Assembly: GCF_028657945.1 (NCBI RefSeq)
Contig: NZ_CP059693.1
Coordinates: 4,588,001-4,652,000, forward strand
Direction of reading: 5' to 3'
Source of the DNA: Thalassomonas haliotis
GTDB taxonomy: Bacteria; Pseudomonadota; Gammaproteobacteria; Enterobacterales; Alteromonadaceae
DNA length: 64,000 nt
This document shows, in pieces, positions 29,150-38,145 of the stretch. Within the stretch, counting starts at the first letter, position 1. Every line of letters starts with the position of its first letter. Made by a program: the position numbers and the translations under genes. A model generated the notes under the pieces. That model searched no databases, was not told the origin of the DNA, and saw only the letters and a list, made by a program, of their open reading frames with translations.

Positions 29150-29380
29150 GCAAGAGGTAAAATTAAGGCAAAGCTGCCCGCAGGCCAATACCGGCAAATA
29201 TTTTCATTTAATCCATTAAGGCAGAAAATAATTAAACAGGCAGTCAAAAAGCAACAATCAGAGCGCTTTCAGAACCTGAATTTTGGATTATAGACGGTCG
29301 AAAAGCAGAGATAAAAGCAAGTCGCGACAACCTGCTTTAAACAAGTGAACTTTAGTAGTAGTTTGGCATGTCAGGTGAAC

Positions 29381-30037
29381 TTAACCTTGGCTGTTTTTCT
29401 GTTCCCGGTAATGAACCATCAAGGCGCCGCTAACATTACCGACATTGATTTCACGAATAAACTGATAATCAACATCTTTGAAAAATTCCCGGTATTTTTC
29501 CGAGGTGGCATAAACGGCGACTCCTTCACTGTCCGGATGTTCTTCCAGCACAGTCGACACCGCCGCCATAAGATAATGGCCAAAACCATAATGCTGGTGT
29601 AAAGGGTGGATGGCAATAAAAGACAACATGTGAAATTTTTTCAACGGCACCGCAGATAAAATGACCTCTTCCTTTTCGATCATTTGTTTGGTGCTAAAAT
29701 AACCGGCGCTTAACAGCATTTTCAAGCGCCAGTGCCAGAAGCGCTCGGAACCAAAACCGTCATCCGGACCGTTTAAGCAGGCAACCCCTACCATGGCTTC
29801 ACCAAGATACAGGCCAACCATGGGCTGCCTTGCATGCCAAAATGCCCCCAGCTCTTCCCGGATAGAAGCACGCAACCTTTGTTCATAGTCTTCCTTTTCA
29901 CCATTAAAGATCTCTAAAAATACCGGATCATCGTGATATGCCTGGTATAATAAAGATGCGGCCAATTTAAGGTCTTCAGCAGCAAGATATGTTGCTCTTA
30001 CTTTTGCCTTTGTCGGCGCAGTTGCCACATTTGTCAT
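29381..30037 (-). CDS. GNAT family N-acetyltransferase
   Basis: The 218-residue product has an acetyl-CoA binding region near 145-165 (FIAIHPLHQHYGFGHYLMAAV), where the usual RxxGxG/A motif appears as HQHYGFGHY. The typical C-terminal beta strands follow (GVAVYATSEKYREFFKDVDYQ). The start has a strong site GGGGGAG 4 bases upstream. It is a single gene with no operon partner. The acceptor substrate cannot be told; the missing Arg of the pyrophosphate loop is unusual. Confidence 0.8.
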   Translation of the reverse strand: MTNVATAPTKAKVRATYLAAEDLKLAASLLYQAYHDDPVFLEIFNGEKEDYEQRLRASIREELGAFWHARQPMVGLYLGEAMVGVACLNGPDDGFGSERFWHWRLKMLLSAGYFSTKQMIEKEEVILSAVPLKKFHMLSFIAIHPLHQHYGFGHYLMAAVSTVLEEHPDSEGVAVYATSEKYREFFKDVDYQFIREINVGNVSGALMVHYREQKNSQG

Positions 30038-30367
30038 CTAACTCCCCCATCACATTTTGCTTTGATTAAATGCTGATTTATTTTTATTTTACTTCTTTAA
30101 CAACTCCAACTTACCATAACAGGATTTTTCAAATTAGGTCAAATAGTATTCACTTAGGGAGAAATCCGGGTCTGTTTCTCTTTGCAGGGATTTATGTTTT
30201 AAGCGCTTTTTCTTAGTTCAAGGCAGGAAGGCCCGGCAGTTGTTGTTCTACATGACATTTCCTAACGCTGCTTGAGGAGAAAATAGCCAAAAAGATCATT
30301 CACAACCAAAGATAAACAGGCTCTAAGCAACTATAATTAAAAAAGTTCAACTTGAAGGGGAAAATTA
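30038..30367. promoter_or_regulatory. Divergent promoter region, GNAT / DUF2789
   Basis: A 330-bp AT-rich gap between divergent genes. A perfect TATAAT at 30332-30337 with a weak -35 would serve the DUF2789 gene, whose ribosome site AGGGG lies 7 bases before its ATG. No other structure stands out. Confidence 0.45.
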
Positions 30368-30598
30368 ATGGATCGTTCTAATCATACCCTGGCTTGTTTG
30401 TTTGCTCAGCTGGGTTTAGATAACAAAGATACCTACATCAACGACTTTATAAATAAAAATAAGGGGATACCCGCCGATGTACATTTAGCCAATGCAGCCA
30501 TCTGGAATCCGGCACAAGCCGACTTTTTAACCCAGGCAATACTAGAAGATTCTGACTGGGCAGAAGTCGTCGACAGCCTGGATAATTTGTTGCGTTAA
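30368..30598 (+). CDS. DUF2789 family small protein
   Basis: The 76-residue soluble protein begins MDRSNHTLACLFAQLGLDN and ends DWAEVVDSLDNLLR. The spacing of these blocks, with IPADVHLANAAIWNPAQADFL between them, matches the DUF2789 family of gammaproteobacteria. It is acidic and helical with no known function. It has a single-gene layout with its own promoter. Confidence 0.82.
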   Translation: MDRSNHTLACLFAQLGLDNKDTYINDFINKNKGIPADVHLANAAIWNPAQADFLTQAILEDSDWAEVVDSLDNLLR

Positions 30599-30700
30599 AA
30601 GCAAGTTTGCCCGAAACAAAACAGCAGAAAGTTCAGGCAAAATCCTTTTCACCTTGTTATTTCATCAAACAATAAAGCACGAAATTAGCGCGCGGCGCAG

Positions 30701-31087
30701 TTAATGTCCCAGGTTACGGGAAAACTCGCCGCCGTTACCCGTTTCTTTAAGCAAGCCATCAACAAAGTATAAATAGGTACACTCGTCTTTCGTGGTCATG
30801 CCGTCTTCTTTAGTGCGGTGGGTACGGTAATACAGTACCTGAACTTTTTTCTCATTATCCATATAGGTTTCATTAAAATCAGCAACCCCGAGTGTATTAA
30901 GGGTATTGGTAAAACTTGCACCTAAGGCCAAGCCTGAAATGGCCTGACGGTTGTTATATTCACGATCTTCATAATCACTGCTGATATGGTAGCCTTCATC
31001 CCTGTCCCCGCCAACGGAAACAACACAGCCGGATAAACCCAGTAATAAAGGCGCAGCGAATAATAGTGAGAGACTTGTTTTTTTCAT
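30701..31087 (-). CDS. DUF3192 lipoprotein
   Basis: The 128-residue precursor has a lipoprotein signal (1-21) with lipobox LSGC, so the mature protein begins at Cys21. After a polar stretch it carries the DUF3192 core from about residue 50, including VLYYRTHRTKEDGMTTKDECTYL. It is probably attached to the outer membrane, since the residue after Cys is Val rather than Asp. A paralogue with the same core lies at 37368. Function unknown. Confidence 0.82.
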   Translation of the reverse strand: MKKTSLSLLFAAPLLLGLSGCVVSVGGDRDEGYHISSDYEDREYNNRQAISGLALGASFTNTLNTLGVADFNETYMDNEKKVQVLYYRTHRTKEDGMTTKDECTYLYFVDGLLKETGNGGEFSRNLGH

Positions 31088-31214
31088 ATTGTAATACTCA
31101 TAGTTGACAATCAGTGTAAGTTAATCAACTAAGAGCAAAATCCAAACCAAAACAACAACCAACTGATTTTAAAGGAATTAATTTTTTTCGGCTATTTTAA
31201 CAAAGACATATTTG

Positions 31215-31245
31215 GTGATATTCGCTAAAATATAGCAAATATCAC
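31215..31245. promoter_or_regulatory. Operator-like palindrome before the KfrA-like gene
   Basis: Arms GTGATATTCGCTA (31215-31227) and TAGCAAATATCAC (31233-31245) pair at 12 of 13 positions around a 5-bp spacer. It covers a likely -10 (TAAAAT at 31226-31231, with AAGACA 17 bp upstream) and ends 15 bp before the ATG at 31261. The position suggests autorepression by the encoded protein. Confidence 0.7.
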
Positions 31246-31260
31246 TGTAAGAATAACAAA

Positions 31261-31596
31261 ATGACTATTCGTGAAGAAATTTTAACCATAGCCAACCAGC
31301 TCGCCAACCAGGGGAAAAGCCCCAGCGTCGCCTTGATCAAAACAAAACTTTCATCGCCGGCCCCTTTACCTGTGATCATCTCCACCCTGAAAAGCTGGCA
31401 ACATGATCCGGACTACACTTCAGTGAAAAAGTCCGGTAAAAAGCCAGCCGGGCAGCCAGAGGACAAAGCAGCACTGGATAGGAGAATTCAACAGGCGGTA
31501 GAACAAGCGGTGCAACAGCAACTAACACCGCTTCGCCGCGAGCTCGCAGAAATGAAAGCCTTATTGCTCACCTTAACCGGAAAAAACGAGCAATAA
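31261..31596 (+). CDS. KfrA_N-like small DNA-binding protein
   Basis: A protein of 111 residues. The N-terminal half (IREEILTIANQLANQGKSPSV...LPVIISTLKSWQHD) resembles the helix-turn-helix of the KfrA N-terminal domain. The C-terminal third (ALDRRIQQAVEQAVQQQLTPLRRELAEMKALL) is a predicted coiled coil for oligomerisation. KfrA proteins are DNA-binding and commonly autoregulated, and the palindrome directly upstream agrees with that. It lies between a DUF3192 gene and syd. Family assignment is by pattern only. Confidence 0.65.
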   Translation: MTIREEILTIANQLANQGKSPSVALIKTKLSSPAPLPVIISTLKSWQHDPDYTSVKKSGKKPAGQPEDKAALDRRIQQAVEQAVQQQLTPLRRELAEMKALLLTLTGKNEQ

Positions 31597-31639
31597 ACCA
31601 GCATAACCGCCAACTCCCGATGGATGATAACGGCTTTGG

Positions 31640-32245
31640 TTATGCCTGAATATGCGGGGTTAGGCCGGCGATAAATTCCGCCATCGAATCCGCCAGTTTT
31701 TTATGAGGCTCACGGCCGACTCGTTCCACCCAAATGGCGCCGGTTTCATTATCTAATGACAAAATAAGATCTTCTTCATCTGTGATGGCAAAAAAAATGC
31801 TGATGCGCTGTTTTAACCTTCGTTTCATTAAAACATGGCCGATGATATTTTCCTGTAAACGCTCAAAGTCAGCTTCATTCCATGAAAACAACAGCGACAG
31901 CTTGCCTTCTGAACATACGGCATCAAGGGGGTCCGAATGAAAGGCGGTAAAATAACTTTTTATATCCGGGTGCAGCTCCATCTCAAGTGCGGACTCTATA
32001 TTGTTAAAACATAAATCCCCGTCAGCCGGCACCGGTTGCCAGAGCATTTGCGGCCCCTGCCCGGTGCTGTTGTCTTGTCCGGTATTTTCTTGAGCAGTAA
32101 AAATCCCCTGCTGGCAAGCCGACGGCCAGTCTTCGTCCAGCTCAGCCACGGGCAAGTGGCCATGGGCATGCTGGTAATTTTCAATATAACATCTGGCAAA
32201 ATGCCAAAGATTGTCGGTTAAGTCGTTATTTGTTGATTTCATCAA
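31640..32245 (-). CDS. syd: SecY-interacting protein Syd
   Basis: Soluble protein that binds SecY at the inner membrane and is thought to check translocon integrity. The 201-residue product is slightly longer than E. coli Syd (181) because of a Gln/Thr-rich insert near residues 50-65. Shared segments are LSLLFSWNEADFERLQENIIGHVLMKRRLK and the C-terminal ADSMAEFIAGLTPHI. It is divergent from queF, as in E. coli, where csrB and yqcC are also neighbours. Confidence 0.92.
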   Translation of the reverse strand: MMKSTNNDLTDNLWHFARCYIENYQHAHGHLPVAELDEDWPSACQQGIFTAQENTGQDNSTGQGPQMLWQPVPADGDLCFNNIESALEMELHPDIKSYFTAFHSDPLDAVCSEGKLSLLFSWNEADFERLQENIIGHVLMKRRLKQRISIFFAITDEEDLILSLDNETGAIWVERVGREPHKKLADSMAEFIAGLTPHIQA

Positions 32246-32295
32246 AGGTAAAGATCCTTTAAAATATATGTAGTTTTCAAGAGATGAGTTATTTT

Positions 32296-33150
32296 ATGGC
32301 GAATTACCAAAACAGCGACGCCCTGAGCAAGTTAACCCTGGGTAAAACCACCCCCTATGTCGCTCAATATACCCCAGATTTATTGCAAGGGGTACCAAGA
32401 AGTCTTAACCGCAACGATCTGGCGCTGGATCAAAATAACTTACCTTTTAAGGGGGAAGACCTATGGTACGGCTATGAATTATCCTGGTTAAACAGCAAAG
32501 GCAAACCTGTGGTTGCCGTAGCCGAGTTTCGCTTCCCCTGCAGCAGCGAAAATATCATAGAGTCGAAATCATTCAAGTTATACCTGAACAGTTTTAACCA
32601 AACCCGGTTTGATCGCCGCGAAAACGTACACCAAGCTTTAAGCCAGGACCTGTCGCGGGTTGCCGGGGGCGATGTCGATGTCGCGCTTTTTAACGTGGAT
32701 GACTGTCCGCCACTGGCCATAGCGCCGATAAACGCGGTTTGCATCGACGATGAAGATATTAGCGTAGATCATTATGACTTTGACCCTAAATTGCTGAAAC
32801 AGGCCCAAGAGCACGGCAGCGAAGAGGTCAAAGAACAGGCTTTAGTCAGTCATTTGCTAAAGTCCAACTGCCTTATTACCAACCAGCCGGACTGGGCCAG
32901 TATTTTTATTGAATATAAAGGCCGGGAAATCTCCCACAGTGCGTTACTGCGTTACCTGATCTCTTTCAGGCAACATAATGAGTTTCACGAACAATGCGTT
33001 GAACGCATCTTTTGCGATCTCAAACAATATTGTCGGCTCGAAGCCCTGACAGTGTATGCCCGTTATACCCGCCGTGGCGGGTTGGACATCAATCCATACC
33101 GCAGCACGGGCGAGAAAAGCGCACCAAAAATCAGAACATTACGTCAGTAA
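32296..33150 (+). CDS. queF: NADPH-dependent 7-cyano-7-deazaguanine reductase
   Basis: Reduces preQ0 to preQ1 in queuosine synthesis. This is the long, two-domain (unimodular) form of about 284 residues. The N-terminal block reads LTLGKTTPY...LLQGVPRSLNR, followed by the family motif ESKSFKLYLNSFNQ. The second half contains the catalytic Cys region (HLLKSNCLITNQPDWASIFIEYKG) and ERIFCDL. The start is set at ATG 32296 by similarity to enteric QueF; ATG 32284 is in frame and would add four residues. Confidence 0.94.
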   Translation: MANYQNSDALSKLTLGKTTPYVAQYTPDLLQGVPRSLNRNDLALDQNNLPFKGEDLWYGYELSWLNSKGKPVVAVAEFRFPCSSENIIESKSFKLYLNSFNQTRFDRRENVHQALSQDLSRVAGGDVDVALFNVDDCPPLAIAPINAVCIDDEDISVDHYDFDPKLLKQAQEHGSEEVKEQALVSHLLKSNCLITNQPDWASIFIEYKGREISHSALLRYLISFRQHNEFHEQCVERIFCDLKQYCRLEALTVYARYTRRGGLDINPYRSTGEKSAPKIRTLRQ

Positions 33151-33192
33151 TTACCTTAAAATAAACTGAAAATAGCTTAAAAATTTAAGCAG

Positions 33193-33243
33193 GCATTGTT
33201 TTTACTCAATAAGCACCTAAAAAGGTAACAATAAAAACAATGC
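33193..33243. repeat. 12-bp inverted repeat downstream of queF
   Basis: Arms GCATTGTTTTTA and TAAAAACAATGC (33193-33204, 33232-33243) enclose an inner ACCT/AGGT pair. The stem could act as a terminator for queF, although T-runs lie inside the arms. An 11-bp part of the arm recurs in the rplY leader (53592-53602). Confidence 0.5.
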
Positions 33244-33388
33244 TAGCTGACAAGGCCATAGCTTCTGTTGTAAATTAACTTATAATAAGCATATTAATTT
33301 CTGTGAAGGCTGCCCGCTATTTGTGCCGTAAAAAATAGCCCGATATTCAGCCTGTAAATTTTCTAATTATCCGAAATAAGAATATTCT

Positions 33389-34993
33389 ATGAATGAGAAG
33401 TCTGTTGCTGTTGAACAAATCAACGTGCTGAAAAAAAAACTCGACGCAGCAATTAAATCCCGGGCAGCCGTAGATTCAGATTTGAAAGCCCAGTCATCTC
33501 TCCTGGTTCAGTTTATCACCCGGTTAACCAAGCTTTGCAAGGGCATAGATAAAGAATTGGACAGCAGGCTGAGCAAGCTGAAAAAGCTGCTGGCCAAAGG
33601 TGCGCCGATCACCGATTTAGAGCAACAAATCGCCTTTATTGCTAAAATCATCCAAAACTATGATCTGAAGACAGCAAAAGAAATCAGCCAGCTTAACCGG
33701 CAATGTAACGATACCGCCAAAGTCCTGCTGAAAATAAATACCTTACCCGGCGCAGAAAAACGCGAGCTGCGCAATATCGTAAAGGAATGTGAGCAGAGCA
33801 AAGAAACCCTGGTGCAATATATTCCTTTACTGAGCCAGCTGATAAATGCCTATGATACCGCGTTGAAGCTATCCCCCGCCCTGCCGAAAAAAGGTCTGCT
33901 TGACGCATTAAACAACGGCATAGCGGCCGAGGGCAGAACAGTCGATGAAAGTAAGGAAGTGAATCAGGTGGTCATAGCCAAATTGAGCTATGTAATCGAC
34001 CACCTGGTGCTGCCGGAGAAACACACCAGTGAATTATTAAAAATAAAAGAGCAACTCAGCCATAATATCTCCAACGATAAGTTGATGGTGAGCCTGCTCG
34101 ACTTATTTGATGTGATTATTTCGGATCTGCAGCAGGAAAGAGCCACCGCAGAAAGTTTTCTCTCCGGCTTAAGCGAGACCTTGTCTGATGTGCAAAAAGC
34201 CATCAACAAAACCCTGTTCAGCAACAAAGCATCCCAAAGTGCCAGCAATGAACTCAACGCAAAACTGCACCAACAGGTCGATGAAATGTCTACTGTGGTA
34301 GACAGTGCCAAGTCGGTTACCGATTTGAAACAAAAAATTAATAAAAACTTACAAAATATCGTCCAAACCCTCGAAGACAAGTCCAGCACAGAAAGCAAGC
34401 ATAACCGGCAAATAGAAAACCAGCTTAATGACATGACCGCCCGGGTGAGAGAACTGGAAAAACAAAGCCAGTTTTTTGAAGAGCAGTTAAAGCAGCAAAA
34501 AATAAAAAGCATGCAGGATGCCTTAACCAAGCTTAATAACCGCGCCGCTTTTGATGATTACTTTTCTAAGCAATTGCTTGATTTTCAACAACAAAGACAT
34601 GACTTGGCATTAGTGATATTAGATCTTGATGACTTTAAACGCATCAATGATACCTATGGCCACACCGCAGGTGATAAAACCTTGCAGGTCATGGCCATGA
34701 CCTTAACAAAAAAAGTATCTCCCGACGCCTTTATCGCCCGTTATGGCGGAGAAGAATTCGTTTTGGTTTATTCAGGCGTAAGCCAGGACAAACTATTACA
34801 GTATCTCAATGACTTAAGAAAGCATATTGCCCGGTTGCCCTTTAAGTTCAAAAATAATAAGGTCAGTATTACCACGTCCATAGGGGTCACGCACATTAAG
34901 GAACAAGACAATATCCATAGCGCATTTGAACGAGCAGACAAGGCCTTATATCAAGCCAAAGATCAGGGAAAAAACAGGGTAGTTTACCTGTAA
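33389..34993 (+). CDS. Diguanylate cyclase with long coiled-coil N-terminus
   Basis: Makes the second messenger c-di-GMP. The product has 534 residues. The first 365 are soluble and largely helical, with heptad-like Lys/Leu/Glu patterns and no membrane helix. A GGDEF domain follows from about 374 (DALTKLNNRAAFD), with the active-site motif RYGGEEF near 450-456. The residues at the inhibitory I-site (normally RxxD, 9 to 6 before GGEEF) read SPDA, so product inhibition is probably absent. It lies between queF and ppnN with its own promoter region. The input signal is unknown. Confidence 0.93.
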   Translation: MNEKSVAVEQINVLKKKLDAAIKSRAAVDSDLKAQSSLLVQFITRLTKLCKGIDKELDSRLSKLKKLLAKGAPITDLEQQIAFIAKIIQNYDLKTAKEISQLNRQCNDTAKVLLKINTLPGAEKRELRNIVKECEQSKETLVQYIPLLSQLINAYDTALKLSPALPKKGLLDALNNGIAAEGRTVDESKEVNQVVIAKLSYVIDHLVLPEKHTSELLKIKEQLSHNISNDKLMVSLLDLFDVIISDLQQERATAESFLSGLSETLSDVQKAINKTLFSNKASQSASNELNAKLHQQVDEMSTVVDSAKSVTDLKQKINKNLQNIVQTLEDKSSTESKHNRQIENQLNDMTARVRELEKQSQFFEEQLKQQKIKSMQDALTKLNNRAAFDDYFSKQLLDFQQQRHDLALVILDLDDFKRINDTYGHTAGDKTLQVMAMTLTKKVSPDAFIARYGGEEFVLVYSGVSQDKLLQYLNDLRKHIARLPFKFKNNKVSITTSIGVTHIKEQDNIHSAFERADKALYQAKDQGKNRVVYL

Positions 34994-35058
34994 CGACCTT
35001 TCCCCATAAGTACGTTTACCGATAACCGCGTCTACCACGTTCGCATAAGGAGTCTATC

Positions 35059-36417
35059 ATGCATACACAGCTCAACCCCGTAGGTAATATGAGCCTGCTT
35101 TCCCAAATAGAGGTTGACCAGCTGCAAAAATCCGCCAGCAGCGAATTATATAACCTGTACCGAAATTGTTCCCTGGCGGTATTAAATGCCGGCAGCCATA
35201 CCGATGACGCCGAAGCCATCTATCAGAAGTACCAGGATTTTGACATTCAGGTGTTGAGACGGGAGCGCGGCGCTAAACTTGACCTGATTAATCCCCCGGT
35301 TGATGCCTTTGTCGACGGGAAAATTATCCGCGGCATCCGCGAACACCTGTCAGCGGTTTTACGGGACATCTTGTTTATCAGCAAAAGTTATAAAGATATT
35401 GATATTAACGCCACTACCGGTCAGGTTACCCATGTGGTCTTTGATATCCTCAGAAATGCCAATGCCATTTTACCGGAAACCGACGCCAGTTTAATTACCT
35501 GTTGGGGCGGCCATTCCATCAACCAGATAGAATACAAGTATACCAAGGAAGTCGGCTACCAGCTGGGATTGCGCGGTTTTAATATCTGTACCGGCTGCGG
35601 CCCCGGCGCCATGAAGGGACCAATGAAAGGCGGTACCATAGGCCATGCCAAACAACGCAATACCCAAGGCCGTTATATCGGTTTGACCGAGCCCAGCATC
35701 ATCGCCGCCGAGCCCCCTAACCCGATCGTCAATGAACTGGTGATCATGCCGGATATTGAAAAACGCCTGGAAGCTTTTGTGCGCCTGTCCCACGGCATCA
35801 TCATCTTTCCCGGCGGTGCCGGTACGGCAGAAGAGCTGCTTTATATCCTGGGTATTATGCTCAACGAAAAAAACCAGGCGCAAAAGCTGCCGATCATTCT
35901 CACAGGCCCGACGGAAAGTGCCGACTACTTTGCCGAAATCGATACCTTTATCGGCGCCACCTTAGGCAAAAGAGCCCAGGACTTATACCAGATCATCATA
36001 GATGACGCACAAAGCGTTGCCAAAGAAATGAAAAAAGGCCTGGCAGAGGTAATAGACTACCGCCGGGAAACCGGCGACAGCTATCATTTCAACTGGTCAC
36101 TGGAGATAGAGTCCCAGTTCCAGCATCCCTTTGAACCGACCCATGAAAACATGGCGGCGCTGAACATCAACAGCGACATGGAAACTGCCCAGCTGGCCGC
36201 CAGCCTGCGCCGGGTATTTTCCGGCATAGTCGCCGGCAATGTTAAATCTCCCGGCATCAAGGCAATCAGGGAAAACGGACCTTTTATCATTTCCGGCGAA
36301 TCCCAAATGATGTCGTTAATGGATAACTTACTGGCTTCCTTTGTCGAACAGCAAAGAATGAAATTACCCGGCAGTGCCTATATCCCCTGTTATGAAATCG
36401 CGCAGGAAACAAGTTAA
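35059..36417 (+). CDS. ppnN: Pyrimidine/purine nucleotide 5'-monophosphate nucleosidase
   Basis: Cleaves nucleoside monophosphates to base and ribose 5-phosphate, in E. coli a (p)ppGpp-regulated enzyme. The 452-residue product matches the E. coli length (454). The LOG-family motif [10 protein letters not shown] is at about 254-263, with a Gly-rich [16 protein letters not shown] loop upstream. The N- and C-terminal extensions are those of the PpnN/YgdH type. The stop overlaps the xni start (TAATG), so the pair is an operon. Confidence 0.95.
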   Translation: MHTQLNPVGNMSLLSQIEVDQLQKSASSELYNLYRNCSLAVLNAGSHTDDAEAIYQKYQDFDIQVLRRERGAKLDLINPPVDAFVDGKIIRGIREHLSAVLRDILFISKSYKDIDINATTGQVTHVVFDILRNANAILPETDASLITCWGGHSINQIEYKYTKEVGYQLGLRGFNICTGCGPGAMKGPMKGGTIGHAKQRNTQGRYIGLTEPSIIAAEPPNPIVNELVIMPDIEKRLEAFVRLSHGIIIFPGGAGTAEELLYILGIMLNEKNQAQKLPIILTGPTESADYFAEIDTFIGATLGKRAQDLYQIIIDDAQSVAKEMKKGLAEVIDYRRETGDSYHFNWSLEIESQFQHPFEPTHENMAALNINSDMETAQLAASLRRVFSGIVAGNVKSPGIKAIRENGPFIISGESQMMSLMDNLLASFVEQQRMKLPGSAYIPCYEIAQETS

Positions 36418-37232
36418 TGCCGCTACACCTTATCCTGATAGACGCCTTAAACTTAATAAGGCGTATATACGCAGTACAGGAACGCCCTTTCCTTTTAAAT
36501 AATGAATTGGCAGACAATACCAAAAAGCAGGTATTGTTCAACACCCAACAGGGCTGCGTTTCAGCCCTTGGCAAAATTTTGGAACAGCACCAGCCAAGCC
36601 ATGCACTGGCGGTTTTTGACAGTATCGCCCCGTGCTGGCGCTACCAGTTGTTTCCGGATTACAAAAAAGGCCGGAAAAAAATGCCGGAGCACCTTGCCGG
36701 CAAACTGTCTGATATACAAGATGAATTTATGACCTTCTCGGTAGACTCCCTGGTCTCTGAAGAAGATGAAGCCGATGATCTTATTGCCACCCTGGCGGTT
36801 AAGGTTGCCTTGCGCGGCCAAAATGTCACCATAGTGTCCACAGATAAGAGTTTCCTTTCATTGCTGGGGCCAAATATCCAGGTCTATGATTATTTTAACC
36901 GCCGCTACCTGGATGAAAGCTATGTCAGTGAAAAGTTTAAGGTAAAACCCGAGCAGCTGGTGGACTTCTGGACCCTGACCGGGGACAGCACCAATAAAAT
37001 TCCCGGCGTTGCCGGCATAGGGCAAATCACCGCTTCGGCGTTGTTAAGCCAGTATGACTCCCTGGCAGCCCTGCTCAATGCCAAAGATTTAAAACAAAGT
37101 GTGATGACAAAATTACATGAGGATGTTGATCAACTGAAACTTTACCGGCAACTGTTGACCCTGAAGCAGGATATCCCGCTGGGATTCAACCTTAAAGATC
37201 TCAGGCTGCCCCTTGCCAGCGAGTCGGGATAG
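36417..37232 (+). CDS. xni: Flap endonuclease Xni
   Basis: 5' nuclease related to the polymerase I N-terminal domain. The 271-residue product has ILIDALNLIRRIYAV at the N-terminus, the acidic cluster EEDEADDLIATLA and the H3TH segment KIPGVAGIGQITASALL. It is about 20 residues longer than E. coli Xni. The start overlaps the ppnN stop by one base. Confidence 0.93.
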   Translation: MPLHLILIDALNLIRRIYAVQERPFLLNNELADNTKKQVLFNTQQGCVSALGKILEQHQPSHALAVFDSIAPCWRYQLFPDYKKGRKKMPEHLAGKLSDIQDEFMTFSVDSLVSEEDEADDLIATLAVKVALRGQNVTIVSTDKSFLSLLGPNIQVYDYFNRRYLDESYVSEKFKVKPEQLVDFWTLTGDSTNKIPGVAGIGQITASALLSQYDSLAALLNAKDLKQSVMTKLHEDVDQLKLYRQLLTLKQDIPLGFNLKDLRLPLASESG

Positions 37233-37367
37233 TCACGTAAATGAGCATATAAGGCAGACACTTACACCACTTTACATAAAGTGAAACAATTCTCTGCTGT
37301 TAATCTTGCTATATTCATGAATAATGTCTTCTCAATAACTATCAGATAAGCTGGTCTTAGGTAAAAA

Positions 37368-37760
37368 ATGAATAAAAAGTATGTCTTACTTGCTTTAGCC
37401 CTGTACGGCCTGCTTGTCTTTTTAGTCATCAATTTTTATGAAGTCACTACCAGCAGCATGACCTGGGAAGACAGGGAAGAATTTAACCGTCAATATATCG
37501 CCAAACTTGTGCCGGGACAATTCACCCTGGAGCAGATATTAACCGACCTCGGCACCCCGGACTCCACCGAAGCAATACGCAAAAACAACAACTATTACCA
37601 GGTCACCTTTTACCGCACCCAGCATGTCAAATCCGACGGCATTACCACCCAGGAAGAATGTACCTACCTGCTTTTTATCAATGATATCTTAACAGGCAGC
37701 GGCCAGGGCATCGGCTATCCGGATAACTGGCAAGTCATCGATAACCACACTAAAAAGTAA
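37368..37760 (+). CDS. DUF3192 family membrane-anchored protein
   Basis: The 130-residue paralogue of the lipoprotein at 30701. It has an uncleaved N-terminal membrane helix (about 6-25) instead of a lipobox. The shared core reads VTFYRTQHVKSDGITTQEECTYLLFINDIL, beside VLYYRTHRTKEDGMTTKDECTYLYFVDGLL in the other copy. The two copies therefore differ in anchoring. It has its own promoter region after xni. Function unknown. Confidence 0.8.
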   Translation: MNKKYVLLALALYGLLVFLVINFYEVTTSSMTWEDREEFNRQYIAKLVPGQFTLEQILTDLGTPDSTEAIRKNNNYYQVTFYRTQHVKSDGITTQEECTYLLFINDILTGSGQGIGYPDNWQVIDNHTKK

Positions 37761-38000
37761 GACTTTGCCGTCAAACAGTTAAAAAACGGCTAAATCTGCA
37801 TTTTATCCCGACTTTGGATATATACTGATATTTGTCTATTGTTTAAGGTCAATATAAAAGGTTTTAAGCTGGCTTACATCCCCGTGACATGATATAAAGC
37901 AGCGCAATTACTTAAGTGGTTTGATCTGTTACTGCAAACGTAATAAATAAGTGACCAAGACTCAATGAGGATAAGGATTCAAATTCAAGGCGCGTGATTG

Positions 38001-38029
38001 ATCCCAGCATGGATATTGGCTACTGGGAT
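38001..38029 (+). other. Hairpin in the icd leader; rest of gap unassigned
   Basis: The 385-bp gap 37761-38145 contains a 7-bp stem ATCCCAG/CTGGGAT (38001-38007, 38023-38029), extendable to about 10 bp with G-T pairs. It lies about 117 bp before the icd start. No T-run follows. A possible -10 TATAAA lies near 37893. No gene was found in the gap. Confidence 0.35.
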
Positions 38030-38145
38030 TGAGTGCAACAAAGAAGTTGAATATTTAGAGCATTGAAGGAGATTAATTATTTCGTTTGCTATTCTTCCCC
38101 TCAGGTAAAAAATTATTAAGAAGTTTATTTTAAAAGGTATATTTA

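Noticed and set aside
29031-29219. 62-residue frame between RNA 2 and the GNAT gene
   Set aside because: It covers the upstream GacA box, has no ribosome site and shows no family-like sequence.
30240-30270. TAGGAAATGTC match (minus strand) to the core of the GacA box of RNA 2
   Set aside because: It lacks the outer TGT...ACA dyad and no RNA gene lies at the right distance.
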